From NCBI GenBank assembly GCA_977006965.1, contig OZ345365.1:930001-994000 (forward strand): a stretch of 64,000 nucleotides of DNA. Reading direction: 5' to 3'. This document shows positions 54,826-63,342 of this stretch, piece after piece. The translations under genes were made by a program, and so were the position numbers. The notes beneath the pieces were generated by a model. The model worked only from the letters and a program-made list of their open reading frames with translations. It ran no database searches and was not told the origin of the DNA. Source of the stretch: Phymatolithon calcareum (lineage: Eukaryota > Rhodophyta > Florideophyceae > Hapalidiales). Each line of letters begins with the position of its first letter. Positions within the stretch are counted from its first letter, which is position 1.

Positions 54826-54873
54826 GATCGTTCTGTTGTAGTGGTCTGCGTAGACCACTACAACAGAACGATC
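54826..54873. repeat. Perfect 48 bp palindrome
   Basis: 22 bp arms starting GATCGTTCTGTTGTAG, with loop GCGT, no mismatches. Confidence 0.95.
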
Positions 54874-55046
54874 AAATGGATGGTTCAATTCATTCACCCG
54901 TTCAAGTATAACGGTATGGGTGTCTAGAGTGCCGTTTCTGAAAAGACAGATAGAAGAGTCAGTATAAAAAGTGAAGTCGTACATTTATCCAAAGCACACT
55001 ACCAGACCCACTCGACAGCACCTAAACAAATTTCACTGTTCCAACC

Positions 55047-55412
55047 ATGGTACTACCTATTCCGAAACCGAAGCCGAAACAAGTTGTACAGCAGCTAAAA
55101 AAACTCCTTCGCGAACAGCCTCGAGATATCCATTCACGTCAATCAGGTGGAACACGACGAAATGTGATGTTTTGCGTCTATCTCTGTCCCAAGGGCGATC
55201 AATGCAGTGAAGGAAGCGAATTTTGTTTCGAGAAGGGTTCTAGTTTTTCGAATCCGTACAATCACCTCAAGCATTTCATCGGTGGTGGCCGTGAGGATCA
55301 TCTTCTGGAAGTGTACTGTGAAGGAAACTATGTCAAGCGTTGTCAACCAGCGTGTTGAACAGGCTATCGCAGAAGACGAAAGTTTCGTACACCTAGGAGA
55401 AGAGGCATGAAT
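55047..55412 (+). pseudogene. hAT transposase remnant: BED finger joined to C-terminal tail
   Basis: From ATG 55047 the frame gives a Lys/Pro-rich start and the BED finger (CVYLCPKGDQC, FSNPYNHLKHFIGG), ending at 55358. In the next frame, MSSVVNQRVEQAIAEDESFV with stop near 55410 equals the last residues of the full transposase (near 860-804). Everything between, including the catalytic core, is deleted. If translated, the short product would keep DNA binding without catalysis. Confidence 0.85.
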
Positions 55413-55693
55413 AAACAATTAACTTGACTATTGCGGGAAGTATTCAAATTGCAATCCGAATTGCTGACTAACTGTAGTGAGCAATTGAATTGTTTAATTG
55501 CGCGACAAACAGCAATGTTGAGCAATGGAATTGGCACTACCCCTGACTCTTACACAGAGTATGAGTGCTCTAACTATTTTCATGATGGAGACTCGTGATG
55601 CAAAGTAGAAGTGAACACGAAATCAACATCAGCACAGCTGTATTATTTTTTTGTATAAAGGGAAACCGTTCATAGCTTATAACGGACACATCT

Positions 55694-56335
55694 ATGCCCT
55701 CAGAGACTATCCGACCGGATTCTGAGCTCCTCAACATGATGTCTGCAGTCAATCGAGCAAAATACGATTATCTGATCGCTGAGGAAAAGTACCACAGCGC
55801 GAAAAAATCTCTGAAAGCCATTGGATTGAAAAGATTCATCCCCTTTTTTCAGAAGAAGATGAAGATCCGTATTCAGCAGAACCAATGTGTACTCGAATCA
55901 GCAATCGCGCGTCTGCAAAATGAGCAGAAAGCGAAGCCCGTCAAGCCGCCCACGCCAATAACAGTCGACCACGCTAACAAGGATCTTTCTGCTTTAGATG
56001 ATCTTCAAATGGCCATTTTCTATTTTGGCCAAACATTTTTCGTGTATAGCCCAACAACAGAGAATGGGGAACATTTCCCACCGGATGAAGATCTCACCGA
56101 GCCATCTACCTTAGACCATGATCAAAAAGTCAAGTTTTCAAAAAAGTAGATTCATCGTGGAGCCATTCGAATCTTCAAGACAGCCCAGGATGCAGATAAG
56201 CTCAACCTTAATTATGCAATGCGTCATGTGGAACGAATCCAGGATATTCCTTGTACAATTTCAGAGAGCGAAAAGACTTTTGACATGGAAGAATACATTG
56301 CAAAGATTGTGGGACGGTTGCAGACTTTACTGAAG
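55694..56335 (+). pseudogene. Unknown protein family X, copy 3 (stops in C-terminal half)
   Basis: From ATG 55694 (MPSETIRPDSELLN...), open to a TAG at 56147-56149, 151 codons. The stop falls one codon from the equivalent stop of copy 2, in the QQ pair of copy 1. Homology resumes in the same frame (HRGAIRIFKTAQDADKLNLN) to a second TAG at 56333-56335, and past it to QEKTEQM. The N-terminal product could be functional alone. This is the only copy with ATG at the conserved upstream start. Role unknown. Confidence 0.7.
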
Positions 56336-56631
56336 TAGCTAAAATCATCTTTGCGTGCTCAGGAGAAAACAGAACAGATGTGTAGAACTGCGATGAAGGA
56401 ATATGAGGACATATGGTGGTGTCACGCCAGTGCAAACTGCTACTCTCTAGATTCAGATAAATGATACTCTTCTCTGGAAAATCGATAGTGGCGTTGTTTC
56501 CACTGTGTAGTGCAACTGCGTTTGGGGAGCTGTAGACCAAACCGTTCCCTAACGCATTCCAGCGAAGTATGTTTCTTCGTTTACTTTCTGCCTGGCGCCT
56601 TAGTGTAAGGAAAAAATTAATAATTTGTATA
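56336..56631. other. Tail of family X copy 3 and spacer
   Basis: The first 60 bp continue the family X similarity. The remainder is unrecognised. Confidence 0.4.
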
Positions 56632-56830
56632 CAGTCAACCCTCGATAATTGGATGGGCAAAATGGAAACGTTCAGTATTCTCGAATCGAGGATATTCTGC
56701 AGTCGAGTGCTCATAATAAGTTCATATCAACACGTGTAATACAGATGATCATTGCATCATCAATCTTTGTTGAAAAATCGGAGATTCAAGACTTCTTGAG
56801 GTCTCCGCAGGTCGCTGCGACGATGCGGGA
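56632..56830 (+). mobile_element. pogo/Tigger-like half element
   Basis: Begins CAGTCAACCCTCGATAATTG after a TA and matches, over about 200 bp, the right half of the element at 61575-62116 read in reverse (ATTCTCGAATCGAG, AAAAATCGGAGATTC). It ends about 45 bp before the ATG of the next gene, whose promoter region it may have replaced. Confidence 0.7.
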
Positions 56831-56873
56831 AGCCTTTTGACTGCATTTTGGTAAGCTACGCTACTCTTTGCTC

Positions 56874-57773
56874 ATGAGGCCCAAGGGCAAGCTTAGTGTA
56901 ATGCTCAGAGCTTACAGTATTCTTCATGTGAGGATAAGCACCGTGATCACAAACAAGCAGCTGAGCAAGTTGAAGGAGATTTTGCAAGCGTTCGACAGGC
57001 GGTACGGATCCATAGTGACCGTTGCGCTGTGGATAGACAAGGTGTACCACGTACGTACGGGCGGGGACGTGCACGACGTGCCATGGTTCAAGCAGGGCCT
57101 GGAGCCATATTACCGGCACGAGGTGGCCATCCTCGACAAGTGCGTGAGCAGCGCCGGTGTGAGCAACTTCTGGACAATGGCCGAGCATGTCATGTCGTAC
57201 TCGGGCAAGGCGGGTGCGCTGAGGCTGCACTACCAGTTTGGCACTGGAGCTAGGTGCGAGCACCAGGGGTACACTACCGACTTTGACGGCGCACTCACGC
57301 GTGTCAACGCGCTGTGGACGCTTCTGTGGAATACAGGTGGCGTAGGCCGTTTTTGTGACGACGATGGTGAGATCACAAAGCTTCTCGCGCAGCAACCCTT
57401 CGACGTGTCCATGCTCCATCCGAGCGACACTCTCACGTACATCCCGTCCGCCGGCTACGGCTGCGCGAACTACGGGCGCGGCGGGCGCTACAGCGACGGG
57501 CTCGTGCCGTATTGGCATCTGCGGAGGGGCGGAATGCGCATGATGGCAACGGGCGAGCGCAGATTTCTGGTAAGTTACGAATCGGAAGCTTTCGAGTGCC
57601 GAGAGTACATGCGAGACGTGTGGAGCGTGTTCGGAGACCGGGTCGACGCACATGGTTTGGCCGCGACGCGCGATGTCGAGCTTGGGAACCATGTGCTGTT
57701 CGGGTGCGAAGCTGTAGGGGAGGACAGGCGTCGCCGTGTTGAGTACGCCGTGTCGAAGTTGAAGAAGCTTTAA
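56874..57773 (+). CDS. Unknown protein, family Y copy 2 (299 aa)
   Basis: A GC-rich, intact 299-codon frame from ATG 56874 to TAA at 57771. Residues about 48-110 (VALWIDKVY, PWFKQGLEPYYRHEVAIL, FWTMAEHVMSYSGKAG) align with the gene at 36584. The rest has short Gly/Tyr-rich parts (SAGYGCANYGRGGRYSDG) and no signal peptide or membrane span. Length differs from copy 1 (399 aa), mainly by a longer N-terminus there. The weak HET/TIR-like resemblance is noted only as a hypothesis. A pogo fragment sits directly upstream. Confidence 0.75.
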   Translation: MRPKGKLSVMLRAYSILHVRISTVITNKQLSKLKEILQAFDRRYGSIVTVALWIDKVYHVRTGGDVHDVPWFKQGLEPYYRHEVAILDKCVSSAGVSNFWTMAEHVMSYSGKAGALRLHYQFGTGARCEHQGYTTDFDGALTRVNALWTLLWNTGGVGRFCDDDGEITKLLAQQPFDVSMLHPSDTLTYIPSAGYGCANYGRGGRYSDGLVPYWHLRRGGMRMMATGERRFLVSYESEAFECREYMRDVWSVFGDRVDAHGLAATRDVELGNHVLFGCEAVGEDRRRRVEYAVSKLKKL

Positions 57774-58575
57774 ATGTGGGGAGAGCATAATAATCTTGGG
57801 ATGAATTTGAAGTTGTTTGGAAACGACTCGCTGGTACTTCTTCCCGGTCGGCTTTGCGCGAGGATTGGAAGTCAGACCAAGATAACCGTCGATGAGCTGC
57901 AATGTGCAGAGAAGACAAGGATGCGCCTGCGTAATTATCTCGGCGGCAACGAACTCGAGTCGTCATGGAGCTTGGCGGGCTTTACGTTTCTTGAGCGCAA
58001 GAAGCAAAGGTCCAGTGGCCGTAAAGTGATATGCGTGCGCGACAGTTTCTCTGCCACACAGTGTTCGAGAAACTGCTGGCCAGAGTGCTGTGGGTGTACC
58101 TGGAAGTGCCGGGGCTACGAAGTATTCGGGGCGAACCAAGGGCCAGGGTGGAGAAGGTACAGTACACTTCCTGTCGCTGTTAGACGACGGACTGGAATAA
58201 ACAGGACTGGACTTACATCCCGGCGCTAGTGCTTTACAAGGCCCGGTGCGATGCCGTCGCCAATCCTCGTGTCGTCAACGGCTCTCAAAAGGCGATGCAC
58301 GTGACGGAAATGCGCGGTTCGGGGTGAAGTACCCGCGGGGCAGGCTAGCTTCGGTGCTGATGGAAGCAGCATGGGCGTCGGACGTGGCGCTGATTGTTGT
58401 GTGAGCAGTCGTGGACAAGTATTCCGACAGCTTGCTTGAGCTGTTGATCGCGGTAGTGGCTTTGAACTTTATCGTGACGCCGTCCCGGGTCTTGAGAACA
58501 TACGAGGCCGGCAACAGCTTGACCAGCTACTTGGAGGGATGCAAACTACTGGTGTCCTGGCACGCTGAATTGTAG
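57774..58575 (+). pseudogene. Unknown degenerate gene directly after family Y copy 2
   Basis: Starts with an ATG right after the previous stop. Coding-like, GC-rich text moves between frames: residues from 57774 to about 58010, then TVFEKLLARVLWVYLEVPG in another frame, then WTYIPALVLYKARCDAVANP, then YPRGRLASVLMEAAWASDVA with a TGA at about 58400 and SDSLLELLIAVVALNFIVTP to a TAG at 58573. At least three shifts. No family recognised. Introns are an alternative but no convincing splice pairs stand out. Confidence 0.45.
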
Positions 58576-58722
58576 ATTTTGGGTAATGTAAGAATTCAGG
58601 AGCAGGTTGGCGGGGTAATCGTACCTCGTCCTATTCATTCTAAATCAAGAAATCCGAAACTTATCCCATCACATCATATCCACTCTCTCTTACTTTTCAC
58701 TCACTCACCTCCAATTCAGCAT

Positions 58723-59567
58723 TCATCCATCTCTCCAGTCATCCGTACACCTCTCAAAAGGGCTCCATCTACAATTGTGCAGGTCGGCTGCGGAATTGTT
58801 GGTCATGCATATGCGCTTGCAATCTCGAACGCCAGACATCGCGTCATCGGTGTGGAAGCCAATTCCAAACGCATGCAACAAATCTCTCACTGCTACCATG
58901 TTCATCACGTGTCTCACGATTTGTCTGTCCTCCGCAATGTCGACTTCATTCTGCTTAGCATTATCACTCCGCTGAACACACACACCGGTGCTCTCAACAT
59001 GACTTACATTTGGGGCTCTATACTTCCGACCTGAGTTCCTTCGTGCTCGGTCCGCAGTGCAAGATGCAATGTCGCCGTGGCAGGTGGTTCTCGGCTGCAC
59101 AATGCGCAAGAAATAGATGACTATTATAAATTCCAACAGCACTTCATTGCCTCTGACAGCATCACGTTTTGCGCCATCGACGAGGCCGAGATCATGAAGA
59201 TTTTCCACAACTCCTTTAACGCAATGAAGATCAGCCACTGAAACCAGGCGGATCTGTTGGTACAGCACATTCGCCGTCAAGATGGCAAGAAAATCAACGC
59301 CGAACGCACATTCAAAATAATTGTTTGCACATGCGAAGGGCTTATCAATCCAAACTATGGCCTGACACCGGGACATGCGTACTACGCTACATGCCTACCG
59401 AAGGACAGTGCTGAGCTTGCCAACATGGAACAACGGTATGGGCTGCAATGCAATTATTTGAGTGCGTGGTGGACGTAAACAATGTGTTGAAAGCCACGGA
59501 TAGGGAAGAGGTTCTGTACGGCGACAATCACGCAAGCAATGCAATGTTCCACAAGCATGTATGGTAG
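58723..59567 (+). pseudogene. UDP-glucose/GDP-mannose dehydrogenase family, disrupted
   Basis: The family oxidises a sugar nucleotide to the uronic acid with two NAD+. Visible motifs: the Rossmann loop GCGIVG (58783-58800) with VQVGCGIVGHAYALAI; VDFILLSIITPLN; EAEIMKIFHNSFNAMKISH, equivalent to the conserved EAEL.KY..NAF.A.KIS helix; and GHAYYATCLPKDSAEL, the active-site Cys motif C-x-PKD (near 59390). Two in-frame TGAs (59032, 59239) and a frameshift near 59457 break it. No start codon remains. At about 280 residues it is far shorter than the usual 430 or so, so the C-terminal sugar-binding domain is missing. Confidence 0.78.
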
Positions 59568-59570
59568 CTA

Positions 59571-59846
59571 CATTATTGGGAAAAATAGGATTGAATAGCT
59601 AGGATTCTCTTTCAGCAATCACATGTCTACTTTGATCTAATTCTTCCTGTGTGGACGATCTAGCATTGTGGTTGACCTTGAGAAAATTCTTTTTTAAATT
59701 GGCGTTAGCATTGATTTCAATATGTCTCTTGTTCAACTGATATTTGACTCTATCTGAGGAAAATTTTTTCACATTGTCACCTTGACTTTCTACGAGTTTG
59801 TCGATAGAAAAAGGCCTGCTGTTCGCATTAAGTAGGGGGATCTAGT
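59571..59846. other. Spacer
   Basis: AT-rich DNA between the dehydrogenase pseudogene and the end of the knottin gene. No feature recognised. Confidence 0.4.
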
Positions 59847-60203
59847 TTAAGGACAACGAATATTTCGGCGTCCGCGACGGCAGTCAGGAACGCGTGGAGA
59901 TCGTGGAGTCGTCGGACTAGTCACCGGAGCAATGGGTTGCTGAGTGGGTGGACTGTTGGATCCATTGGCGGGGAGTACGCATTTTCCTCCTGTGCATACC
60001 AGAAGGTTACAGCATTCTTGGCCGGCACCGCACTGGCCACCAAGCGTGCATTCCGGAGGTACGCAAACGCTTCCTCTGCACACATATCCCGTGCAACAGC
60101 TTCCGCCATATGCGCCGCAATAGCCAAGAAAACGGAGGCACCCTTGAGTTTGTTGCAAAAGAAGCAGTCCGAGTAGAATGGATAGAGTGATCTTGAGAAC
60201 CAT
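59847..60203 (-). CDS. Secreted protein with two cystine-knot (knottin-like) modules (118 aa)
   Basis: From ATG 60203, MVLKITLSILLGLLLLQQTQ is a typical signal peptide with cleavage near residue 21. Two six-cysteine modules follow: C-x6-C-x5-CC-x4-C-x4-C (from CLRFLGYC) and C-x5-C-x5-CC-x4-C-x4-C (from CTLGGQC), the inhibitor-cystine-knot spacing. The tail is Pro/Thr/Ser-rich and ends RRGRRNIRC with one unpaired Cys. Knottins serve as protease inhibitors, antimicrobial or signalling peptides, or venom components, and the sequence alone does not say which. The frame is open upstream without another ATG. Confidence 0.8.
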   Translation of the reverse strand: MVLKITLSILLGLLLLQQTQGCLRFLGYCGAYGGSCCTGYVCRGSVCVPPECTLGGQCGAGQECCNLLVCTGGKCVLPANGSNSPPTQQPIAPVTSPTTPRSPRVPDCRRGRRNIRCP

Positions 60204-60239
60204 GACGAGCAGGAAAGGAGTATGTCGTATATCGCACAA

Positions 60240-60655
60240 CCTTGGGGAAGAGATGCGTGGCTAAGAGGGTGTAGGCTGACAAGAAACTTAAATACTCCAG
60301 GAAGGAGAAAAGAAGAGAGCAATATTGGATGCAGATCTCTTATGTTGGAGCTCGCCGAAGAAGCAAGAAAAATTTGGCGGAAGGAGAATATGATACGACA
60401 AGTGGAAAAAGGATCAAATATAATTATGGAAACATGAAAAAGATTCCTTACACTTCATGAGAAGTGAGTGCGTAGTATCAGGGGAAAGTGCATAACTTTC
60501 CCCTGGTAGTCCATATGAAACTACTTTGAACCTGAAGCTTGTGTCCAGGAGGAATAGTTGCAGCAGATCGATGATCTTTGCTCAATCTGAAGAAGTGATC
60601 CTGGGCTAATCATTGGAGAGACGAGCAGAGTGTGAAAGAACAAGGAGAGAGACAT
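60240..60655. other. Upstream spacer, no gene recognised
   Basis: Purine-rich DNA upstream of the knottin gene. GGGGAAAGTG...AACTTTCCCC near 60481-60502 is an inverted repeat. No clear core promoter. Confidence 0.4.
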
Positions 60656-60950
60656 GATTTTATTTTAGAAGCTGGCAGTACCGCTATGATAAGCGTATCA
60701 GCCCCCTTCCCCGCTTATCTCCGAGGATTGGGATTACTTTACAGCGTACTTTTCTTCTGTTTCATACTGAGACACTGCAATTAGTTCGGAACCCTTGTGC
60801 AAGGCCGAAAACGACTCCCGAAAGCGCCACATGCCGGAAAATTAGGAGAAAAAACCGCGTCAGATTCTTCACCGAGAACAAGCACACCCGGGATTCGAAC
60901 CCAGGATCTTTCTCTTGGTCGCACTTAGCGCACCCCCCGGAGGCAGTTAC
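60656..60950 (-). mobile_element. tRNA-headed SINE with a LINE-type 3' tail
   Basis: On the minus strand the 5' side carries a T-arm/B-box, CTGGGTTCGAATCCCGG (about 60888-60904), within a tRNA-like half. The 3' side ends GCTTCTAAAATAAAATCATG (60658-60677), almost identical to the LINE-E terminus GCTTCTAAAATAAAATC. That is the layout of a tRNA-derived SINE using LINE machinery. An A-box and a full cloverleaf were not evident. Confidence 0.55.
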
Positions 60951-61574
60951 AAGGAGCTTGTAGGAAAAATGAGACCTTGCGCCTTGGCTGGTTGTTTTGT
61001 GGCTCGTTTTCGCCCTCAGTGAATTGTCATTGGCTTACGTCTAAAACAGCTGATCGTTATACAGCATTTCTCAGCTATTTCTTTGCGAGCTCGTCTAAGA
61101 TCGTTGTACAGTAGACAATCTTAAATCGGGAGGAAAAAAGATAATTTATGGATTTGCATGAGCTGCCGATAGAGCACACTTCACTCCACCTTAGTTGTCT
61201 CACTGGAGTCCGTTGGGAGGAGGATCCTACGCGTTCTGTTTTTTAACAGAAACCGTTTTCATCCCCTTTCGGTACCGAGGCTGACCTCTCTGACCTCTGA
61301 AGTGTACATCTACTGCATTAGAAACGTATATGTCGTTTCAAATATTTTAATACTATCCGCCTTACACTTTACTTTCCAACTCTCACCACTTCTTTTTTTT
61401 AAATGCCAGCATTTCATATGATAGGAACGTACTCTATTCTATCTCCACGTGTTTGCAATCATTCGCACGTTCATCAATACAGTAGTCAGTACAGTACTGT
61501 AAGGTTCTGGGTGCATTCTCCTACAAAAGCAAGAATTTTATGACTATTTCGTGACAGAATTACTTCCTGGGATA
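60951..61574. other. No gene recognised
   Basis: AT-rich, with no long frame or terminal structure. Confidence 0.4.
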
Positions 61575-62116
61575 CAGTCAAACCTCGATAATTGGTACCT
61601 CGATTTTGGCATATCCTTGATTTTGAGCATGCGCATCCGCTTCACAAAAACGGTATCGGCGAAATTTTAACCACATTTAAGGGTTATGCAATACTCGATT
61701 TGCAGAATATATTCTGCTCGCAGTCACGGGGCTTACCTTAAAGTTTAGAAATATTTTTGCTACGTAGCACGGTGCGTATCCTTACATGAAGAATACTGTA
61801 AACAACACGCATTACATTGAACTTGCTATCGAGCGTAGCGCACGGTGTGAATTTGCATTTTCAAGGTGAAGAAATAATAGACAATATATCCTTGCGGGCG
61901 ATTGAGCATACACAGACGGCACTGAGGCACAGGAAAAGTTCATCCATGAAGCAGTCACGAATCTCCGATTTTTTCAATAGAGATTGTCGATGCAATGATC
62001 GGCGATAGTACACCTGTGAAGATGGACTTATGATTCAGAATTCGACTTCAGAATATTCTCGATTCGAGAATACTGGACGTTTCCACATTGCCCATCCATA
62101 TATCGAGGGTTGACTG
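61575..62116 (+). mobile_element. pogo/Tigger-like element, 542 bp, internally deleted
   Basis: Termini CAGTCAAACCTCGATAATTG and, reversed, CAGTCAACCCTCGATATATG, with TA on both sides (61573-61574, 62117-62118). These ends are characteristic of the pogo/Tigger branch of Tc1/mariner. The frame 61817-62008 ends MKQSRISDFFNR, resembling the C-terminal tail of Tigger-type transposases. The catalytic domain is gone. Confidence 0.82.
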
Positions 62117-62125
62117 TACAATAAA

Positions 62126-62917
62126 GAGGAAATTACTAAACTGACCATGGTCATTTGGCAAACTAGGTACACGTATGATAGTTTGCCATATTTACTAGAA
62201 TGACCACGAAGCACCTGTGGTATTATGATACTAGTCATTTCTGTCAGCACTCTGCCTACGGTCCAGTTTCTGTACCTTGAGCCCATTTACAGTTATATAC
62301 GGTGCCGTAACAGCACATTTCCCTAAAATATTCTTTACAGTATTCGGTTTTCCCATCTTTTATTAAATTGTTTTGCAAATCATGTCTCACTGCCCTCTCT
62401 TGTGGCGAAGACTGCAAACTTTCTGGTAAATTTTCGATGTGGGCAAATCCGACACAAATTGTAGGCACAGTCTCCGTGTCTAAGCCTGTTCCGAAGTCAG
62501 CTTTGTCCACCCGTGGTGCACTTAATGGATAAAGCTTTGCCATTTTTCGAAGCAGAAAATCGCGTTTCACAGCTATATTGTCACTTAAAAATAGCCTCAT
62601 CCAACCAAGAGTGTCAAAGTGGCTTTCGAATCCATGGCGCCATGGTGTAGCGTGTTCGAGGAGCAAAGGTCCGGAACGTGTGGGATACTGTATGTAACAA
62701 ACCAAGGTATAATAAGCCGTCGTGTAAGGAACTTGTCCAGCTCCAACGGCCCTCTTAGATTTCATTTTGCTATTAGATAAAATTACTTTCTGACCCAGAA
62801 ATCAGCTGCCCCACTTGATTAATGCTGACAGAACAGAGCGCTGTCATAACACAACGGGTGCTTCGTGGTCATTTTAGTAAATATGGCAAACTACGTGGTC
62901 ATTTTAGTAATTTCCTC
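62126..62917. mobile_element. Mutator-like (MULE-type) element, 792 bp, with internal ORF
   Basis: Flanked by a perfect 9 bp duplication TACAATAAA (62117-62125 and 62918-62926). Terminal inverted repeats of about 100 bp start GAGGAAATTACTAAA and contain GTTTGCCATATTTACTA and ATGACCACGAAGCACC on both sides. Nine-bp duplications plus long repeats are typical of Mutator-like elements. No MULE transposase is present. Most of the space between the repeats is taken by one open frame. Confidence 0.88.
62256..62765 (-). CDS. 169-aa ORF carried by the MULE-type element
   Basis: From ATG 62765 to TAG 62256-62258, uninterrupted across the element's interior. No family recognised. There are aromatic- and Tyr/Cys-rich parts (YTTAYYTLVCYIQYPT, CCYGTVYNC), no clear signal peptide or membrane helix, and no zinc-binding or DDE-type motif. 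Its enclosure by the terminal repeats suggests either a captured gene fragment (Pack-MULE style) or a shrunken remnant of the element's own gene. Confidence 0.5.
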   Translation of the reverse strand: MKSKRAVGAGQVPYTTAYYTLVCYIQYPTRSGPLLLEHATPWRHGFESHFDTLGWMRLFLSDNIAVKRDFLLRKMAKLYPLSAPRVDKADFGTGLDTETVPTICVGFAHIENLPESLQSSPQERAVRHDLQNNLIKDGKTEYCKEYFREMCCYGTVYNCKWAQGTETGP

Positions 62918-62926
62918 TACAATAAA

Positions 62927-63342
62927 GTTACATCATGGCTATGATACAAAAATGAACTGAAATGAGACCGCTGAAGCATCAGGCCCGGTCTATACGCGAA
63001 CAGATCTGTTCATGTTCGCTATGACAAGTTTACGAAACCCTATCATAGCGAGCAGATTTGCTTATGCCGTCTATACGCCAACAAGGCGCAGATTTGGAAG
63101 CATCTGCCCAAAACACATACACAGTAAGCACTGCTCTTCCAGCATTCCCGCCAATTCCAAGCGGGAAGTATTGTGCCCCAGTATTACCTCGTCTACTTCC
63201 TTTCAACTTCACATCCAAACTCAGATGAAGTAATTCTAGCAGGCCATCGCATCACCACCAAGGTGAGGCATACCCCACATATCAGCCACCGACGGGCTGA
63301 AGTTCACGTCGGCAAACTCGCGCCAAAAAAAATCATTTCATC
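62927..63342. other. Spacer with a terminal-repeat-like sequence
   Basis: GGCCCGGTCTATACGCGAAC at 62981-63000 and GCCGTCTATACGCCAAC near 63066 look like ends of another DNA transposon type, but no partner end is in the window. Confidence 0.3.

Larger units (their letters stand above)
54436..55545 (+). mobile_element. hAT element, internally deleted, 1,110 bp
   Basis: Flanked by a perfect 8 bp duplication ACTCTTAC (54428-54435 and 55546-55553). Termini CAGGGGTCGTGCGCAAT and, reversed, CAGGGGTAGTGCCAATTCC match the family of 670-3339. Subterminal AATTGC clusters lie at 54455-54535 and 55440-55530. It retains only the two ends of the transposase gene, so it is a classic deletion derivative. It hosts a small inverted-repeat insert and a perfect palindrome. 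Confidence 0.92.

Noticed and set aside
49243-56149. Reassignment of TAA/TAG to glutamine
   Set aside because: Three stops fall at Gln positions, but others replace Glu (51457) or Ser (56333), and TGAs replace Gly (2519). Ordinary C-to-T and other mutations explain them better, so only the readthrough question is kept as a finding.
56856-57902. 348-codon minus-strand frame
   Set aside because: Antisense shadow of the GC-rich family Y gene at 56874-57773, with biased His/Arg/Ala composition.
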